Assembly (NCBI GenBank): GCA_016710965.1 | Contig: JADJTW010000031.1 | Span: 558,001-622,000, forward strand | Length of the DNA stretch: 64,000 nucleotides | From: Flavobacteriales bacterium | GTDB taxonomy: Bacteria; Bacteroidota; Bacteroidia; Flavobacteriales_F; PHOS-HE28 | Direction of reading: 5' to 3' | Shown: piece by piece, positions 8,510 through 17,829 of the stretch | Position numbering within the stretch: the stretch's first letter is position 1 | How the letters are laid out: the number at the start of each line of letters is the position of its first letter | Notes under the pieces: generated by a model | Told to the model about the DNA's origin: nothing | What the model saw: only the letters and a program-made list of their open reading frames with translations | Database searches by the model: none | Translations under genes and position numbers: made by a program

Positions 8510-9757
8510 CTACAAGCCGAGCAGCACCTCCCCCGGCTCCTTCCCGCCGAAGACCATCTTGCTGGGGTCCTCGATCATCTGCTTCACGGCCATGAGGAAG
8601 CTCACGCTCTCTTTGCCGTCGATGATGCGGTGATCGTAGCTGAGCGCCAGGTACATGATGGGGCGGATGACGACCTGGCCGCTCACGGCAACAGGCCGCT
8701 CCACGATGTTGTGCATACCAAGGATCGCGCTCTGCGGCGGATTGAGGATGGGCGTGCTGAGCATGCTGCCGAACACGCCGCCGTTGGTGATGGTGAAGGT
8801 GCCGCCGGTCATCTCGTCGATGCTGAGCTTGCCGTCGCGCGCCTTCACGGCGAGTTCCTTGATCTTGCCTTCGATCTCCGCTAGGCTCATGCGTTCCGCG
8901 TTGCGCAGCACGGGTACCATGAGCCCCTTGGGAGAGCTCACCGCGATGCCGATGTCCGCATAGTCGTGCATCACCAATTCCTCGCCGTCGATCTGCGCGT
9001 TCACCTGCGGGAAAAGATGCAGTGCCTCGGTCACCGCTTTCGTGAAGAAGCTCATGAAGCCCAGGCCCACGCCGTGCTGTTCCTTGAATTTGTCCTTGTA
9101 CTTGTCGCGCAGAGCCATCACCGCGCTCATGTCCACCTCGTTGAAGGTGGTGAGCATGGCAGTCTGGTTCTTCACCGCCACCAAGCGCTCGGCCACCTTC
9201 TTGCGCAGGGTGGTCATCTTCACGCGGTTCTGATCGCGCTTCCCGCCCCAACCGTTCAGGGCAATCGCACCAGCGCTCACGCCGCCTGATACATACGCCG
9301 CCACATCGCTCTTGGTGATGCGCCCGTTGGGTCCGCTGCCCTTCACCTTGTCCGCGCTCACGCCTTTGTCATCGAGCATGGCCTTTGCGACGGGTGTAAC
9401 CGAGCGGTTGTCCGTTGTCGGTTGTCTGTTGTCTGGCGGGGCGGTGGCCGGTGTGGGCGCTGCTCCCTTCTTCACCTCCTTCGCCTCCGCTACCTCCTTT
9501 TCCTTCTTCTCCGCTTTGAAGCTCGTATCCACCTTCACCACCACATCGCCCACGTTCACGGTCTGGTCCTCCTTGGCGAGCAACTGCACTTTGCCTTCGG
9601 CTTCTGCGCTCAGCTCCAAGGTGGCCTTGTCGCTGTCGATCTCGCCGAGCACCTGGTCCTTGCTCACCACGTCACCGTCCTTCACAAGCCAACGCGCGAT
9701 GCGCACTTCGCTGATGCTTTCGCCGGGACTGGGAACCTTGATATCGACTATGGCCAT
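8510..9757 (-). CDS. odhB: Dihydrolipoyllysine succinyltransferase, E2 of 2-oxoglutarate dehydrogenase
   Basis: The protein has 415 residues. The N-terminal lipoyl domain carries the modified lysine in EIDSDKATLEL (Lys44). A low-complexity linker follows, then a peripheral-subunit-binding domain (VTPVAKAMLDDKGV...GPNGRITKSDV), then the acyltransferase core ending with the catalytic motif SYDHRIIDG. It transfers the succinyl group from E1-bound thiamine diphosphate to CoA in the TCA cycle. It lies 32 bp downstream of odhA, forming the usual E1-E2 pair; the E3 subunit is not in this window. The linker is partly encoded by a GTTGTC-type simple repeat (about 9405-9434) reading DNRQPTTDNR. Confidence 0.95.
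   Translation of the reverse strand: MAIVDIKVPSPGESISEVRIARWLVKDGDVVSKDQVLGEIDSDKATLELSAEAEGKVQLLAKEDQTVNVGDVVVKVDTSFKAEKKEKEVAEAKEVKKGAAPTPATAPPDNRQPTTDNRSVTPVAKAMLDDKGVSADKVKGSGPNGRITKSDVAAYVSGGVSAGAIALNGWGGKRDQNRVKMTTLRKKVAERLVAVKNQTAMLTTFNEVDMSAVMALRDKYKDKFKEQHGVGLGFMSFFTKAVTEALHLFPQVNAQIDGEELVMHDYADIGIAVSSPKGLMVPVLRNAERMSLAEIEGKIKELAVKARDGKLSIDEMTGGTFTITNGGVFGSMLSTPILNPPQSAILGMHNIVERPVAVSGQVVIRPIMYLALSYDHRIIDGKESVSFLMAVKQMIEDPSKMVFGGKEPGEVLLGL
9405..9434. repeat. GTTGTC simple repeat inside odhB linker
   Basis: Four near-perfect copies of GTTGTC separated by one to three bases. A related stretch (ggttgtcagttgatcgttg) occupies the odhA-odhB gap at about 9768-9793. Within odhB it encodes the flexible linker between lipoyl and E3-binding domains, where an insertion would be tolerated. 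Confidence 0.6.
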
Positions 9758-9789
9758 GGACTTGGTTGTCAGTTGATCGTTGATGGTTG

Positions 9790-12579
9790 TCAGGCCTTCG
9801 CTTTGGCGGGTGCTGCCTTCTTCGTCTTCGCACTACCCGGAGCGAACGCCTTCTCGATGATCGCGATCTGCTGGTTCGCGCTGCGTTTGCTGCTGCCCGT
9901 GGCGGGTGCGCCGCTGGCAGGACGGGCGATCACCTCCCACTTCACATCGGTGAAGTTGAGCGCCATGTAGCTCCACGCGCCCATGTTGAGCGGCTCTTCC
10001 TGCACCCAGAGGTAGCGCTCGGCCTTTGCGTATTTCTTGATCACAGCCCGCATCTGATCTGCAGGGAGCGGATGCAGTTGCTCGATGCGCACGAGCGCCG
10101 TGTCGTTGATGCCGTTCTTCTCGCGGTGCTCAGCGAGATCATAGTGCACCTTGCCCTGCGTGAAGATCACGGTCCTCACCTTCTTCGGATCAGCACCAGG
10201 ATCGTCGATCAGCTCCTGGAAGCAGCCCGATGCGAGATCGTCCAATTTGCTCACGCACCTCGGGTGGCGCAACAAGCTCTTCGGGGTGAAGACCACCAAC
10301 GGCTTGCGGAAGTTCCAAGCGAGCTGGCGGCGCAGTACGTGGAAGAAGTTCGCAGGCGTAGTGCAATTCACCGCGATCAAGTTGCCATCGACGCAGCTCT
10401 GTAGGAAGCGCTCCATGCGGGCGCTGCTGTGCTCGGCTCCCTGTCCCTCGTAGCCATGCGGCAACAACAGCACGATGCCGTTCTGGGTGCCCCATTTCTC
10501 CTCGGCACAACAGAGGTACTGGTCCAGGACGATCTGCGCGCCGTTCACGAAATCGCCGAATTGGGCCTCCCAGATGGTGAGCACCTCAGGGTTGGTAAGC
10601 GCGTAACCGTATTCGAAGCCGAGCACCGCGTACTCGCTCAGCAACGAGTTGTAGATCTGTAGCAGCGCCTGTCCATCCTGGATATGCTTGAGGTGGATGA
10701 ACTCCTCCTCGCTGTCCTCCATCTTCACCACGGCGTGGCGATGCGAGAAGGTGCCGCGCTCCACGTCCTGGCCGGTGAAGCGCACGGGATGACCTTCGAC
10801 CAGCAATGAACCGTAGGCGAGCAATTCGCCCATGCTCCAATCGAGGCGGTCCTCAGTGAGCATCTTCCTGCGATCGGCGAGGATCTTCTCCAGTTTGCTG
10901 AAGAAGCGCTTTCCCTCGGGTACAATGGCGAGCTTCTCACCGATCATCAGCAAGGTCTCCTTCTTCACTCCGGTAATCGGCGACTTGGCGAAGTCCTTCT
11001 CATCCGCGCGCTTGAAGCCCTTCCAACGCTCTTCCAGGAAGTTGGTGATCTTGCCCACGCGCAACTGTTTCGCTTCAGTCAACCGTGCGTCCAACATCTC
11101 GGTGAAGGAGCGTTCCATCTCCTCGGCCATCTCGCGCGCTCCTTCAACGCCACTGTCGATCAGCTTCTGCGTATAGATCTCGCGCGGATCCGGGTGCGCC
11201 GCGATGGCCTTGTAGAGCAGCGGCTGCGTGAATTTGGGCTCGTCGCCCTCGTTGTGGCCATGCTTGCGGTAGCAGAGGATGTCCACCCACACATCCTTGC
11301 CATAGCGTTGGCGGAAATCCATGGCGAGCTGCACGGTGTAGGCCACGGCCTCGGCATCGTCGCCGTTCACATGGAAGACCGGGCACTGGGTCACCTTCGC
11401 CACATCGGTGCAGTAGGTACTGGTGCGCGCGTCGATGTAGTTGGTGGTGAAGCCCACCTGGTTGTTCACCACGATGTGGATGGTGCCGCCGACCTCGTAG
11501 GCCTTCAGTCCGGCCATCTGCACCACTTCGTAGACAACGCCTTGCGCTGCAACGGCTGCATCACCGTGGATGAGGATCGGCGCGGTGATGCCCTTTGCGA
11601 ATTTGTCATCGTGCTCGATGATGGCGCGACTGATGCCCTGCATGATCGGACCCACCGTTTCCAGGTGGCTCGGGTTCGGCGCTAGCGTGAGGCGGACCTC
11701 CTTGCCGGTGTTCGTCTTCACGAGGCTGCTATAGCCCATGTGGTACTTCACATCGCCTTCGACCAGCGCGTCCTCGTAGTCCTTGCCTTCGAATTCACTG
11801 AAGATCTGGTCGTAGCTCTTGCGGAGCGTGTTGGCCAGCACGTTCAGGCGGCCGCGGTGAGCCATTCCGATGACGTATTCGGTAATGCCGAGCTCGGCGC
11901 CGTGCTCTATCACGGTGTCCAACGCCGGGATCAACGCTTCGGCGCCTTCGATGCTGAAGCGCTTCGCGCCGATGAACTTCTTGCCGAGGAACTTCTCGAA
12001 GACCACCGCTTCGTTGAGCTTCTCAAGAATATCCTTCTTCTGCTCGAGCGAGAACGACGGCACGTTGCGCGAGCCTTCCATGCGCTCTTGCATCCACTTG
12101 AGCTTCTCCGGGTCGCGGATGAACTTGAACTCCACGCCCACGCTCTGGCAATAGGTCTGCTCCAACAGCTCCACGATGTCGCGCAACTTGCTGGGGCCGC
12201 TGCCCACCTCGTTACCGGCACTGAAGACGGTATCCAGGTCGGCATCGCTGAGCCCATGGTTCACCAGCTCGAGGGTTGGGCTGTACGGGCGCCGATCGCG
12301 CACAGGATTGGTGCGGGTGAAGAGGTGCCCCCGGGTGCGGTATGCGTTGATCAGTTCCAGGACCCGGAACTCCTTCTCGAAGCGTTCGTTGCTGCCGGGT
12401 GCAGGTGCTGCGGGTGAAGCGCCGAGGGGAGTATCGCCATCCAATGACCGGGCGAATTCGAAACCCTCGAAGAAGCGGGCCCAGCCGGTCTCGACACTGG
12501 AAGGGTCCTTCTGGTATTGCTGGTGCAGCTCGTCGAGCCAGGCGCTGTCGACGTTGCTCAGGTAGGAGTACTTGTCCAT
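9790..12579 (-). CDS. odhA: 2-oxoglutarate dehydrogenase E1 component
   Basis: The protein has 929 residues, the usual length of thiamine-diphosphate E1o enzymes. It starts at MDKYSYLSNVDSAWLDELH, the conserved E1o N-terminus; 29 codons upstream stay open but look non-coding. Landmarks are the active-site region IGMAHRGRLNVLAN, the TPP/Mg segment HGDAAVAAQGVVYE...VNNQVGFTT, and the transketolase-like C-terminal half with LPHGYEGQGAEHSSAR. It decarboxylates 2-oxoglutarate and passes the succinyl unit to OdhB encoded just downstream. A lysine/alanine-rich tail (AKTKKAAPAKAKA) ends the protein. Confidence 0.96.
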   Translation of the reverse strand: MDKYSYLSNVDSAWLDELHQQYQKDPSSVETGWARFFEGFEFARSLDGDTPLGASPAAPAPGSNERFEKEFRVLELINAYRTRGHLFTRTNPVRDRRPYSPTLELVNHGLSDADLDTVFSAGNEVGSGPSKLRDIVELLEQTYCQSVGVEFKFIRDPEKLKWMQERMEGSRNVPSFSLEQKKDILEKLNEAVVFEKFLGKKFIGAKRFSIEGAEALIPALDTVIEHGAELGITEYVIGMAHRGRLNVLANTLRKSYDQIFSEFEGKDYEDALVEGDVKYHMGYSSLVKTNTGKEVRLTLAPNPSHLETVGPIMQGISRAIIEHDDKFAKGITAPILIHGDAAVAAQGVVYEVVQMAGLKAYEVGGTIHIVVNNQVGFTTNYIDARTSTYCTDVAKVTQCPVFHVNGDDAEAVAYTVQLAMDFRQRYGKDVWVDILCYRKHGHNEGDEPKFTQPLLYKAIAAHPDPREIYTQKLIDSGVEGAREMAEEMERSFTEMLDARLTEAKQLRVGKITNFLEERWKGFKRADEKDFAKSPITGVKKETLLMIGEKLAIVPEGKRFFSKLEKILADRRKMLTEDRLDWSMGELLAYGSLLVEGHPVRFTGQDVERGTFSHRHAVVKMEDSEEEFIHLKHIQDGQALLQIYNSLLSEYAVLGFEYGYALTNPEVLTIWEAQFGDFVNGAQIVLDQYLCCAEEKWGTQNGIVLLLPHGYEGQGAEHSSARMERFLQSCVDGNLIAVNCTTPANFFHVLRRQLAWNFRKPLVVFTPKSLLRHPRCVSKLDDLASGCFQELIDDPGADPKKVRTVIFTQGKVHYDLAEHREKNGINDTALVRIEQLHPLPADQMRAVIKKYAKAERYLWVQEEPLNMGAWSYMALNFTDVKWEVIARPASGAPATGSSKRSANQQIAIIEKAFAPGSAKTKKAAPAKAKA

Positions 12580-12667
12580 TCGGTGTGCGAAGGTAGAAGC
12601 CGGGCTATCTCGCACGGTGGCGCGAGGGCGCGGAGAAATGCACAAGCGGTACCGTGGAAAGAGCATT

Positions 12668-13033
12668 TCAGAACCGGCCGGCGTACCGTGCGCGAGAAAG
12701 CACCTTCTGCAGGCAGCGGATCACCATCAGCCCTGCCAGTTCGTGCAGCCCGCCACGGTCGGTGGCGGTCTTCACCATGCCTTCGGTAAGGTCCACCCGG
12801 TTGACCGCGCGGGAGAACGCCGTGGCGCTGCTACGCGTCCATCGCTCCAGGGCGATCAACACATGGCTGCGCAGGAACTCGAAGGCCCCATCGCCAACGT
12901 CCGGAACCGGAAGCTCTTCAGCGGTAAGGGAAAGATCCTTGCGCAACTGATCCACGGTGGAAGTGAGCACTTCCGCGCGGTCCAGTGAGCGGACAAGACC
13001 TTCTTCCCCTTGTTTTGACAGCCCTTTGTTCAC
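12668..13033 (-). CDS. Small hypothetical protein
   Basis: The protein has 121 residues, no signal peptide and a predicted mostly helical composition; no motif recognised. It lies 88 bp upstream of odhA on the same strand and is divergent from the secreted protein at 13124. The only support is an uninterrupted frame with normal composition in the expected position; it could be a lineage-specific helical protein. Confidence 0.5.
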   Translation of the reverse strand: MNKGLSKQGEEGLVRSLDRAEVLTSTVDQLRKDLSLTAEELPVPDVGDGAFEFLRSHVLIALERWTRSSATAFSRAVNRVDLTEGMVKTATDRGGLHELAGLMVIRCLQKVLSRARYAGRF

Positions 13034-13123
13034 CCTGTGCGTATCCGCTCCAAAGGTGGCGAGAGGGTGGCACTAATTTCGCCCGGCGCTGAACTCCACG
13101 TTCAGACAAACATCGCCAGAACC

Positions 13124-13999
13124 ATGCGCTCCACCCTCCTCTATACGGTCCTCTTTGCTTCAGCACCCGCCATTGCCCAATACGGCAGCTTCGATGCCTC
13201 TGCGGTGAAGGCGGCGAAAGCCACCACCACCCTCGTGGTCCTCGATGCGGGCGATTCGCCTTACAACCGCACCATCATGAACGCCGTGAAGGCCGAGTGG
13301 AAGTTCACCGGAGCCTATGAGTTCGTGACCGTTGCCGAGCTGGCGGCCCAGCCGATCGACCCGACGAAGACCTATCTGCTGAAGACCTCGCGCGTTGATC
13401 CGGTGAAATTCGAGGCCACCTTCCTGGCCTTGGTGCGCGGCTGGAAGGCGAAAAAGGGCGAACCCTTGCAGCAAGCCAACAACGCGTTCACAAGCATTGC
13501 GGCAGAGCATGAACTGGCCAGCATCATGATCGACCCGAAGGCCATCAACGAACAGGGCATGGCGCCGATGCTGATGGTGTACGTGAAGCACTTGCAGGAC
13601 TTCTTGAAGAACGTGGAGGCCGGGAAGATCACGGACAAGACCACCGCGGACCGCACATATTCCCTGCGCACCCGGTTGATCCGTGACGGGCAATTGCTGC
13701 TGGCCCGTGAGCATGTGGACAAGAGCCTGCCGGATGCCGCTGCCATAGCCGCCAACTACGCTTCGCCATGCTCCCTAGTGGGCCTTGCGGAGATCACGGC
13801 TGCCGTGGAAGCGCAGGACCGCACCATCACCGTCAGCGATGCGCTGCTCACCGGCGAACACAAGAACAAGCATTGCTTCAAGCGGGTATTCAACGCCGGT
13901 ACGGGCGAGCTCATGTACCTGGCTGATGACGCCGCCATCTTCGGCAAGAAGGAGGGCTTCATCGACGTGGACCTGAAGAACATCGCGCGCGCGCGCTAG
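13124..13999 (+). CDS. Secreted hypothetical protein
   Basis: The protein has 291 residues and a signal peptide (MRSTLLYTVLFASAPAIAQ) that fixes the start at 13124 rather than the open 13037. The mature part begins with a segment about responding to a change in a value (TTLVVLDAGDSPYNRTIMNAVKAEW) and contains two cysteines near SPCSLVG and KHCFKRV. No domain recognised; similar small exported proteins are common in Bacteroidota. Followed 3 bp later by the DinB-like gene, so probably co-transcribed. Confidence 0.68.
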   Translation: MRSTLLYTVLFASAPAIAQYGSFDASAVKAAKATTTLVVLDAGDSPYNRTIMNAVKAEWKFTGAYEFVTVAELAAQPIDPTKTYLLKTSRVDPVKFEATFLALVRGWKAKKGEPLQQANNAFTSIAAEHELASIMIDPKAINEQGMAPMLMVYVKHLQDFLKNVEAGKITDKTTADRTYSLRTRLIRDGQLLLAREHVDKSLPDAAAIAANYASPCSLVGLAEITAAVEAQDRTITVSDALLTGEHKNKHCFKRVFNAGTGELMYLADDAAIFGKKEGFIDVDLKNIARAR

Positions 14000-14002
14000 G
14001 GC

Positions 14003-14542
14003 ATGGCGCGCCCAAGGCTTCGGCGGGCGATCGAACGAGCGGAAGGCGAGCGCGAGCGCCTGCTGAAGGTCCTGGACCCATTGCCGCACGACCTACTGGA
14101 ACGCTCGCCTACGGCCATGGTTTGGAGCGTCGCACAAGTGATAGCGCACCTCGCCACGATCGAAGAAGGGGCCTTGGCGTACTTGACCAAGAAGCTCCAT
14201 TACGGCAAGCATCGGCCGGTGTCTCCTTCTGCCGGCATCCGACTGCTGATCCTGAATGCCGGCTTGAGGCTGCCGGTGAAGTACAAGGCACCGGCAGTGG
14301 TGGCGGCCGTTCCCCCCACCTCTTACGCCGATGCCCGCGCCCGTTGGTGCATGGCGCGGGAAGGGTTGATCGCCGCCTACTCAGCGCTCCCGGACGAGCT
14401 CCTGCTCCATGGCCTGTTCAAGCACCCTGCGCTTGGCCGCTTCGACCCGGCACGCGCGCTGCGGTTCTTGCGCCGGCACATGCTGCGGCATGTGGGGCAG
14501 ATCCAACGGACTTTGCGTTCGGCGGGATCGTCGGCCGAGTAG
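14003..14542 (+). CDS. DinB-like four-helix protein
   Basis: The protein has 179 residues. Its early motif WSVAQVIAHLATIEEG and late motif RHMLRHVGQIQRTL match the metal-binding histidine pattern of the DinB/YfiT fold (His in helices two and four). Such proteins often act as thiol-dependent transferases or stress proteins; the substrate cannot be predicted. Starts 3 bp after the preceding secreted protein. Confidence 0.72.
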   Translation: MARPRLRRAIERAEGERERLLKVLDPLPHDLLERSPTAMVWSVAQVIAHLATIEEGALAYLTKKLHYGKHRPVSPSAGIRLLILNAGLRLPVKYKAPAVVAAVPPTSYADARARWCMAREGLIAAYSALPDELLLHGLFKHPALGRFDPARALRFLRRHMLRHVGQIQRTLRSAGSSAE

Positions 14543-14581
14543 TACGCTCGGCTACTTTGGCGGTCCCGTAAAACCGCCCTC

Positions 14582-16855
14582 ATGAGACTGAATACACTTG
14601 TCGCTTCCGTACTGTTCACCGGCACCGTGTTCGCCAACCACCTTCCGGGCGGCACCATCACGTATCGCTGCACAGGCAATAACATGTACGAGGTGAGCCT
14701 CCAGCTCTGGCGCGAATGCACGGGTGTGGCCATGATCCCTCAAGCCCTCACCTTCACCAGCGATTGCGGCGTGGAATTCACCCTCAACGACATACCGCTC
14801 ATCAGCCAGCAGGAAGTCTCGCCCGTGTGCCCCGGCCAGCAGGACCAGACCACCTGCAATGGTGGATCGCTCATCGGCATCGAGATCTACACCTACCGCA
14901 CCACCTTGTTCATCAGCCCATGCAGCGGCTGGAAGATCGCCTGGAACACGTGCTGCCGGAATCCATCACTGAACCTCACGGGTACGCAAGGCATCTATGT
15001 CGAAGCCGAATTGAACAACGCCGATGGCGCCTGCTTGATCTCACCGGTCTTCAGCGAACTGCAGCCGCCGTTCGTATGCCTGAACCAGCCCGTTAGCTAC
15101 GACTTGGGCACCATCACCGAACCGGGCGTCTCCATGCGCTTCCACTTCATCGAGGCACGTCGGCTCACCGGCACACAGCCCATCGTCATTGAACCAGTGG
15201 TCTACCAGGCACCCTATACGGGCAGCGAGCCTTTCCTGGGCATGGTGCTCGACAGTCTTACCGGCAACATCAGCTTCACGCCCACCGTGCAAGGCTACCT
15301 GGTGTGCGTTGTGCAGGTGAGCATGTACAACGCGAACGGAGACTTCACGGGCACCATCATGCGCGATTTCCCCTTTGTTATCCAGGCATGCACGAATACG
15401 GTCCCCGATGTCGCCAGCGGCACGGTGGGCAATGCAAGCGGGGGCTCGGCAGCCACCGGGCCTTACGCGCTCACTGTTTGTGCAGCATCGAGCTTCTGTT
15501 TCGATATCACCGTGACCGATGCCGATGCCGCACAAGTCCTCTCGCTCAACAGCAATGTGAGCGACGTGTTCCCTGGCGCCAGCTTCAATGTGAGCGGCAG
15601 CAATCCCGCAGTGGCCAGCATCTGCTGGAACAGCACAGGCGCAGCTGCGGGCGCTTACAATTTCACCGTTACGGCGGTCGATGATGCCTGCCCCACTACC
15701 GGGTCGCAGACCTACACGTACACCGTGACCTTGGTGCCCGGCGCATTCGGTGCTGGTGCCGATAGCAGTGTGGTCTCATGTGCAGGCACGCCATTCGACC
15801 TGAGCACCTTGCTCACCGGTGTGCCCGGTGGCGACTGGAGCGACGGCCCCATCGTCAGCCAGGCCGGTCTCTACACCTATGTCATAGGCTCGTCTTGCGG
15901 GAACGACACCGCATACTTCACCGTGGTAACGGATACCGACCCCAGCGCAGGCGCTGACGCGAGCGCCGATGTGTGCCAGGGTGCAACGCTTGACCTCACC
16001 GACCTGGTGAGCGGCGACACCGGTGGCGTGTGGAGCAATGGCGCACCTGTGGTGAGCCAGCCAGGGGTGTACACCTATACAGTTTCCAATACCTGCGGAA
16101 TGGATGCTGCAAGCTTCAGCATTGCGCAATTACCGCTGCCCAACGCTGGGCCGGACAACGTCGGCGCGATCTGCGCAGGCAGCAGCATCGACCTTAACAC
16201 CCTGCTGTTCGGTGAGGGAGGCGGTAGTTGGGACGCAGGACCCGTTGTGAGCGATGCGGGCACTTACACCTATACCGTAGTGAACGGCTGCGGGCCGGAC
16301 CAGGCGCAGGTGACCATCATCGTCGTCGAGCAACCTGACGCGGGCATCGACAACGCCATCAGCTATTGCCTGACCGCCGACCCCTTCGCCATGATCGATT
16401 CGCTCCTGGGCACGCCTGATGCGGGCGGGAACTGGCTAGCGCCGGATGGATCATCGCATTCCGGCATTTTCGATGCCAGCGTGGATACAGCAGGCACCTA
16501 CTGCTACAAGATCCCTGGCTCACCCTGTCTCTCCGTAACGGCCTGCCTCACCCTCACCGCGTTGCCCGACACCGACCCCTACTGCATCTGGCTGGGCGCG
16601 TCGGCGATCCATCGGCCTGAGATGCGGGTGATGCCCAACCCGAGCAATGGCGCGTTGCGGATAGAAGGTCCAGGTCGCCCGTGCCTGCGCGCAGAGGTGC
16701 TCGACCTTCAGGGGCGTGCGCTGTGGTCCCATGCTCCCAACGCCATCAACTTCGCATTCGAACTTCCTGCGAACATGGCCGATGGCAGCTACATCCTGCG
16801 GTTGGTGCATGCCGATGGTGCATCGTCCATCCATCGCTTCCAGTTGCAACACTGA
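14582..16855 (+). CDS. T9SS-exported surface protein with Ig-like repeats
   Basis: The protein has 757 residues. A signal peptide (MRLNTLVASVLFTGTVFA) precedes a cysteine-rich N-terminal module of about 400 residues, then four ~65-residue repeats of the form P.DL..L..G..GG.W..GPVVS..G.YTY.V...CG.D.A, then a type A T9SS sorting domain (VMPNPSNGALRI...GSYILRLVHADGASS). The N-terminal module is visibly related to that of the 3251-residue adhesin at 34068 (GG..TY.C.G.N.Y.V.L...R.C.G; W..CCRN; CF....DADA). It is expected to be anchored on the cell surface. A TACTTTGG element 22 bp before the start may be the promoter -7 box. Confidence 0.85.
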   Translation: MRLNTLVASVLFTGTVFANHLPGGTITYRCTGNNMYEVSLQLWRECTGVAMIPQALTFTSDCGVEFTLNDIPLISQQEVSPVCPGQQDQTTCNGGSLIGIEIYTYRTTLFISPCSGWKIAWNTCCRNPSLNLTGTQGIYVEAELNNADGACLISPVFSELQPPFVCLNQPVSYDLGTITEPGVSMRFHFIEARRLTGTQPIVIEPVVYQAPYTGSEPFLGMVLDSLTGNISFTPTVQGYLVCVVQVSMYNANGDFTGTIMRDFPFVIQACTNTVPDVASGTVGNASGGSAATGPYALTVCAASSFCFDITVTDADAAQVLSLNSNVSDVFPGASFNVSGSNPAVASICWNSTGAAAGAYNFTVTAVDDACPTTGSQTYTYTVTLVPGAFGAGADSSVVSCAGTPFDLSTLLTGVPGGDWSDGPIVSQAGLYTYVIGSSCGNDTAYFTVVTDTDPSAGADASADVCQGATLDLTDLVSGDTGGVWSNGAPVVSQPGVYTYTVSNTCGMDAASFSIAQLPLPNAGPDNVGAICAGSSIDLNTLLFGEGGGSWDAGPVVSDAGTYTYTVVNGCGPDQAQVTIIVVEQPDAGIDNAISYCLTADPFAMIDSLLGTPDAGGNWLAPDGSSHSGIFDASVDTAGTYCYKIPGSPCLSVTACLTLTALPDTDPYCIWLGASAIHRPEMRVMPNPSNGALRIEGPGRPCLRAEVLDLQGRALWSHAPNAINFAFELPANMADGSYILRLVHADGASSIHRFQLQH

Positions 16856-16877
16856 GGAAAAGATCGAAGGATATGTC

Positions 16878-16905
16878 AAAGGGCCTCGAACAATCGAGGC
16901 CCTTT
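16878..16905 (+). terminator. Intrinsic terminator hairpin
   Basis: A perfect 12-bp stem (AAAGGGCCTCGA / TCGAGGCCCTTT) with a four-base ACAA loop, 23 bp after the stop of the 757-residue surface protein. The stem's own A and T ends supply the short T tract. Confidence 0.85.
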
Positions 16906-16923
16906 GTTGCTTAGCACCTGCGC

Positions 16924-17829
16924 ATGGCCATCATTCTCATCACCGGCGGAAGCGGCCTCATCGGCAGACAACTCACGGCTGCGCTCTTGCGCGAAAGACA
17001 CACCGTTCGATGGATGAGCCGCAGAACCGGCGAACAACAAGGCGTGCACGCCTTCGCGTGGGACCTTGTGCAAGGGAGGATGGAAGAGGCGGCGCTCGAA
17101 GGCGTGGACCATATCGTGCATCTGGCCGGGGCGGGCATCGCCGACAAGCGCTGGAGCAGATCGCGTGTACGGGAGCTGATCGAGAGCCGCACTCGCGGGC
17201 CGGAGCTGATGCTGGAGACGTGCACGCGCACCGGCCGATGGCCGAGGAGCATCATCAGTGCATCGGGGGTGGGCTACTACGGTGCAGTGACCAGCGACCA
17301 CCGGTACACCGAGGAGGATCCGCCGGGCACCGACACGATCGCACGCATCAGCGTGGCATGGGAGACAGCAGTGGACCGTTGGCAAGCGCATACGCGCGTG
17401 GTGAAGCTGCGCACAGCCGTGGTGCTCGCACCGGATGGCGGAGCCCTGCAACCGCTGGCGCGCTTGGCGCGATGGGGGCTGGCGTCGCCGGTGGGCACCG
17501 GACGGCAATGGCTGCCGTGGGTACACATCGACGATCTGGTGAACGCTTATCACCACGCCTTGGATGACGAGCGGATGAACGGTGCCTACAATGTGGTGGC
17601 GGCCAACGTCATGAACAAGGAGCTCATGCGCTTACTGGCAAAGGTGCTGCGCCGACCCTACGTGCTGCCAGCCGTTCCCACATGGGCCATGAAGGCGTTG
17701 TTGGGCGAGCTGTCATCGGTGCTGTTAGGAGGAAGTTGGATATCCAATGAGAAGCTGCTCGCCACGGGTTTCCGATTCGAACACGTGGCGCTGGAGGAGA
17801 CGCTGCGCGGACTGCTTGACCGTAATTGA
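16924..17829 (+). CDS. TIGR01777-type NAD(P)-binding epimerase
   Basis: The protein has 301 residues. It starts with the extended short-chain dehydrogenase nucleotide motif ILITGGSGLIGR, continues with IVHLAGAGIADKRW and SASGVGYYG, which are typical of the SDR39U1/TIGR01777 (YfcH) family, and has the family's C-terminal domain (AYNVVAANVMNKELMRLL, then WISNEKLLATGF). Substrate unknown in this family; a sugar-nucleotide or isoprenoid-linked role is sometimes suggested. It ends exactly where the convergent polyprenyl synthase gene ends, with no intergenic space. Confidence 0.88.
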   Translation: MAIILITGGSGLIGRQLTAALLRERHTVRWMSRRTGEQQGVHAFAWDLVQGRMEEAALEGVDHIVHLAGAGIADKRWSRSRVRELIESRTRGPELMLETCTRTGRWPRSIISASGVGYYGAVTSDHRYTEEDPPGTDTIARISVAWETAVDRWQAHTRVVKLRTAVVLAPDGGALQPLARLARWGLASPVGTGRQWLPWVHIDDLVNAYHHALDDERMNGAYNVVAANVMNKELMRLLAKVLRRPYVLPAVPTWAMKALLGELSSVLLGGSWISNEKLLATGFRFEHVALEETLRGLLDRN

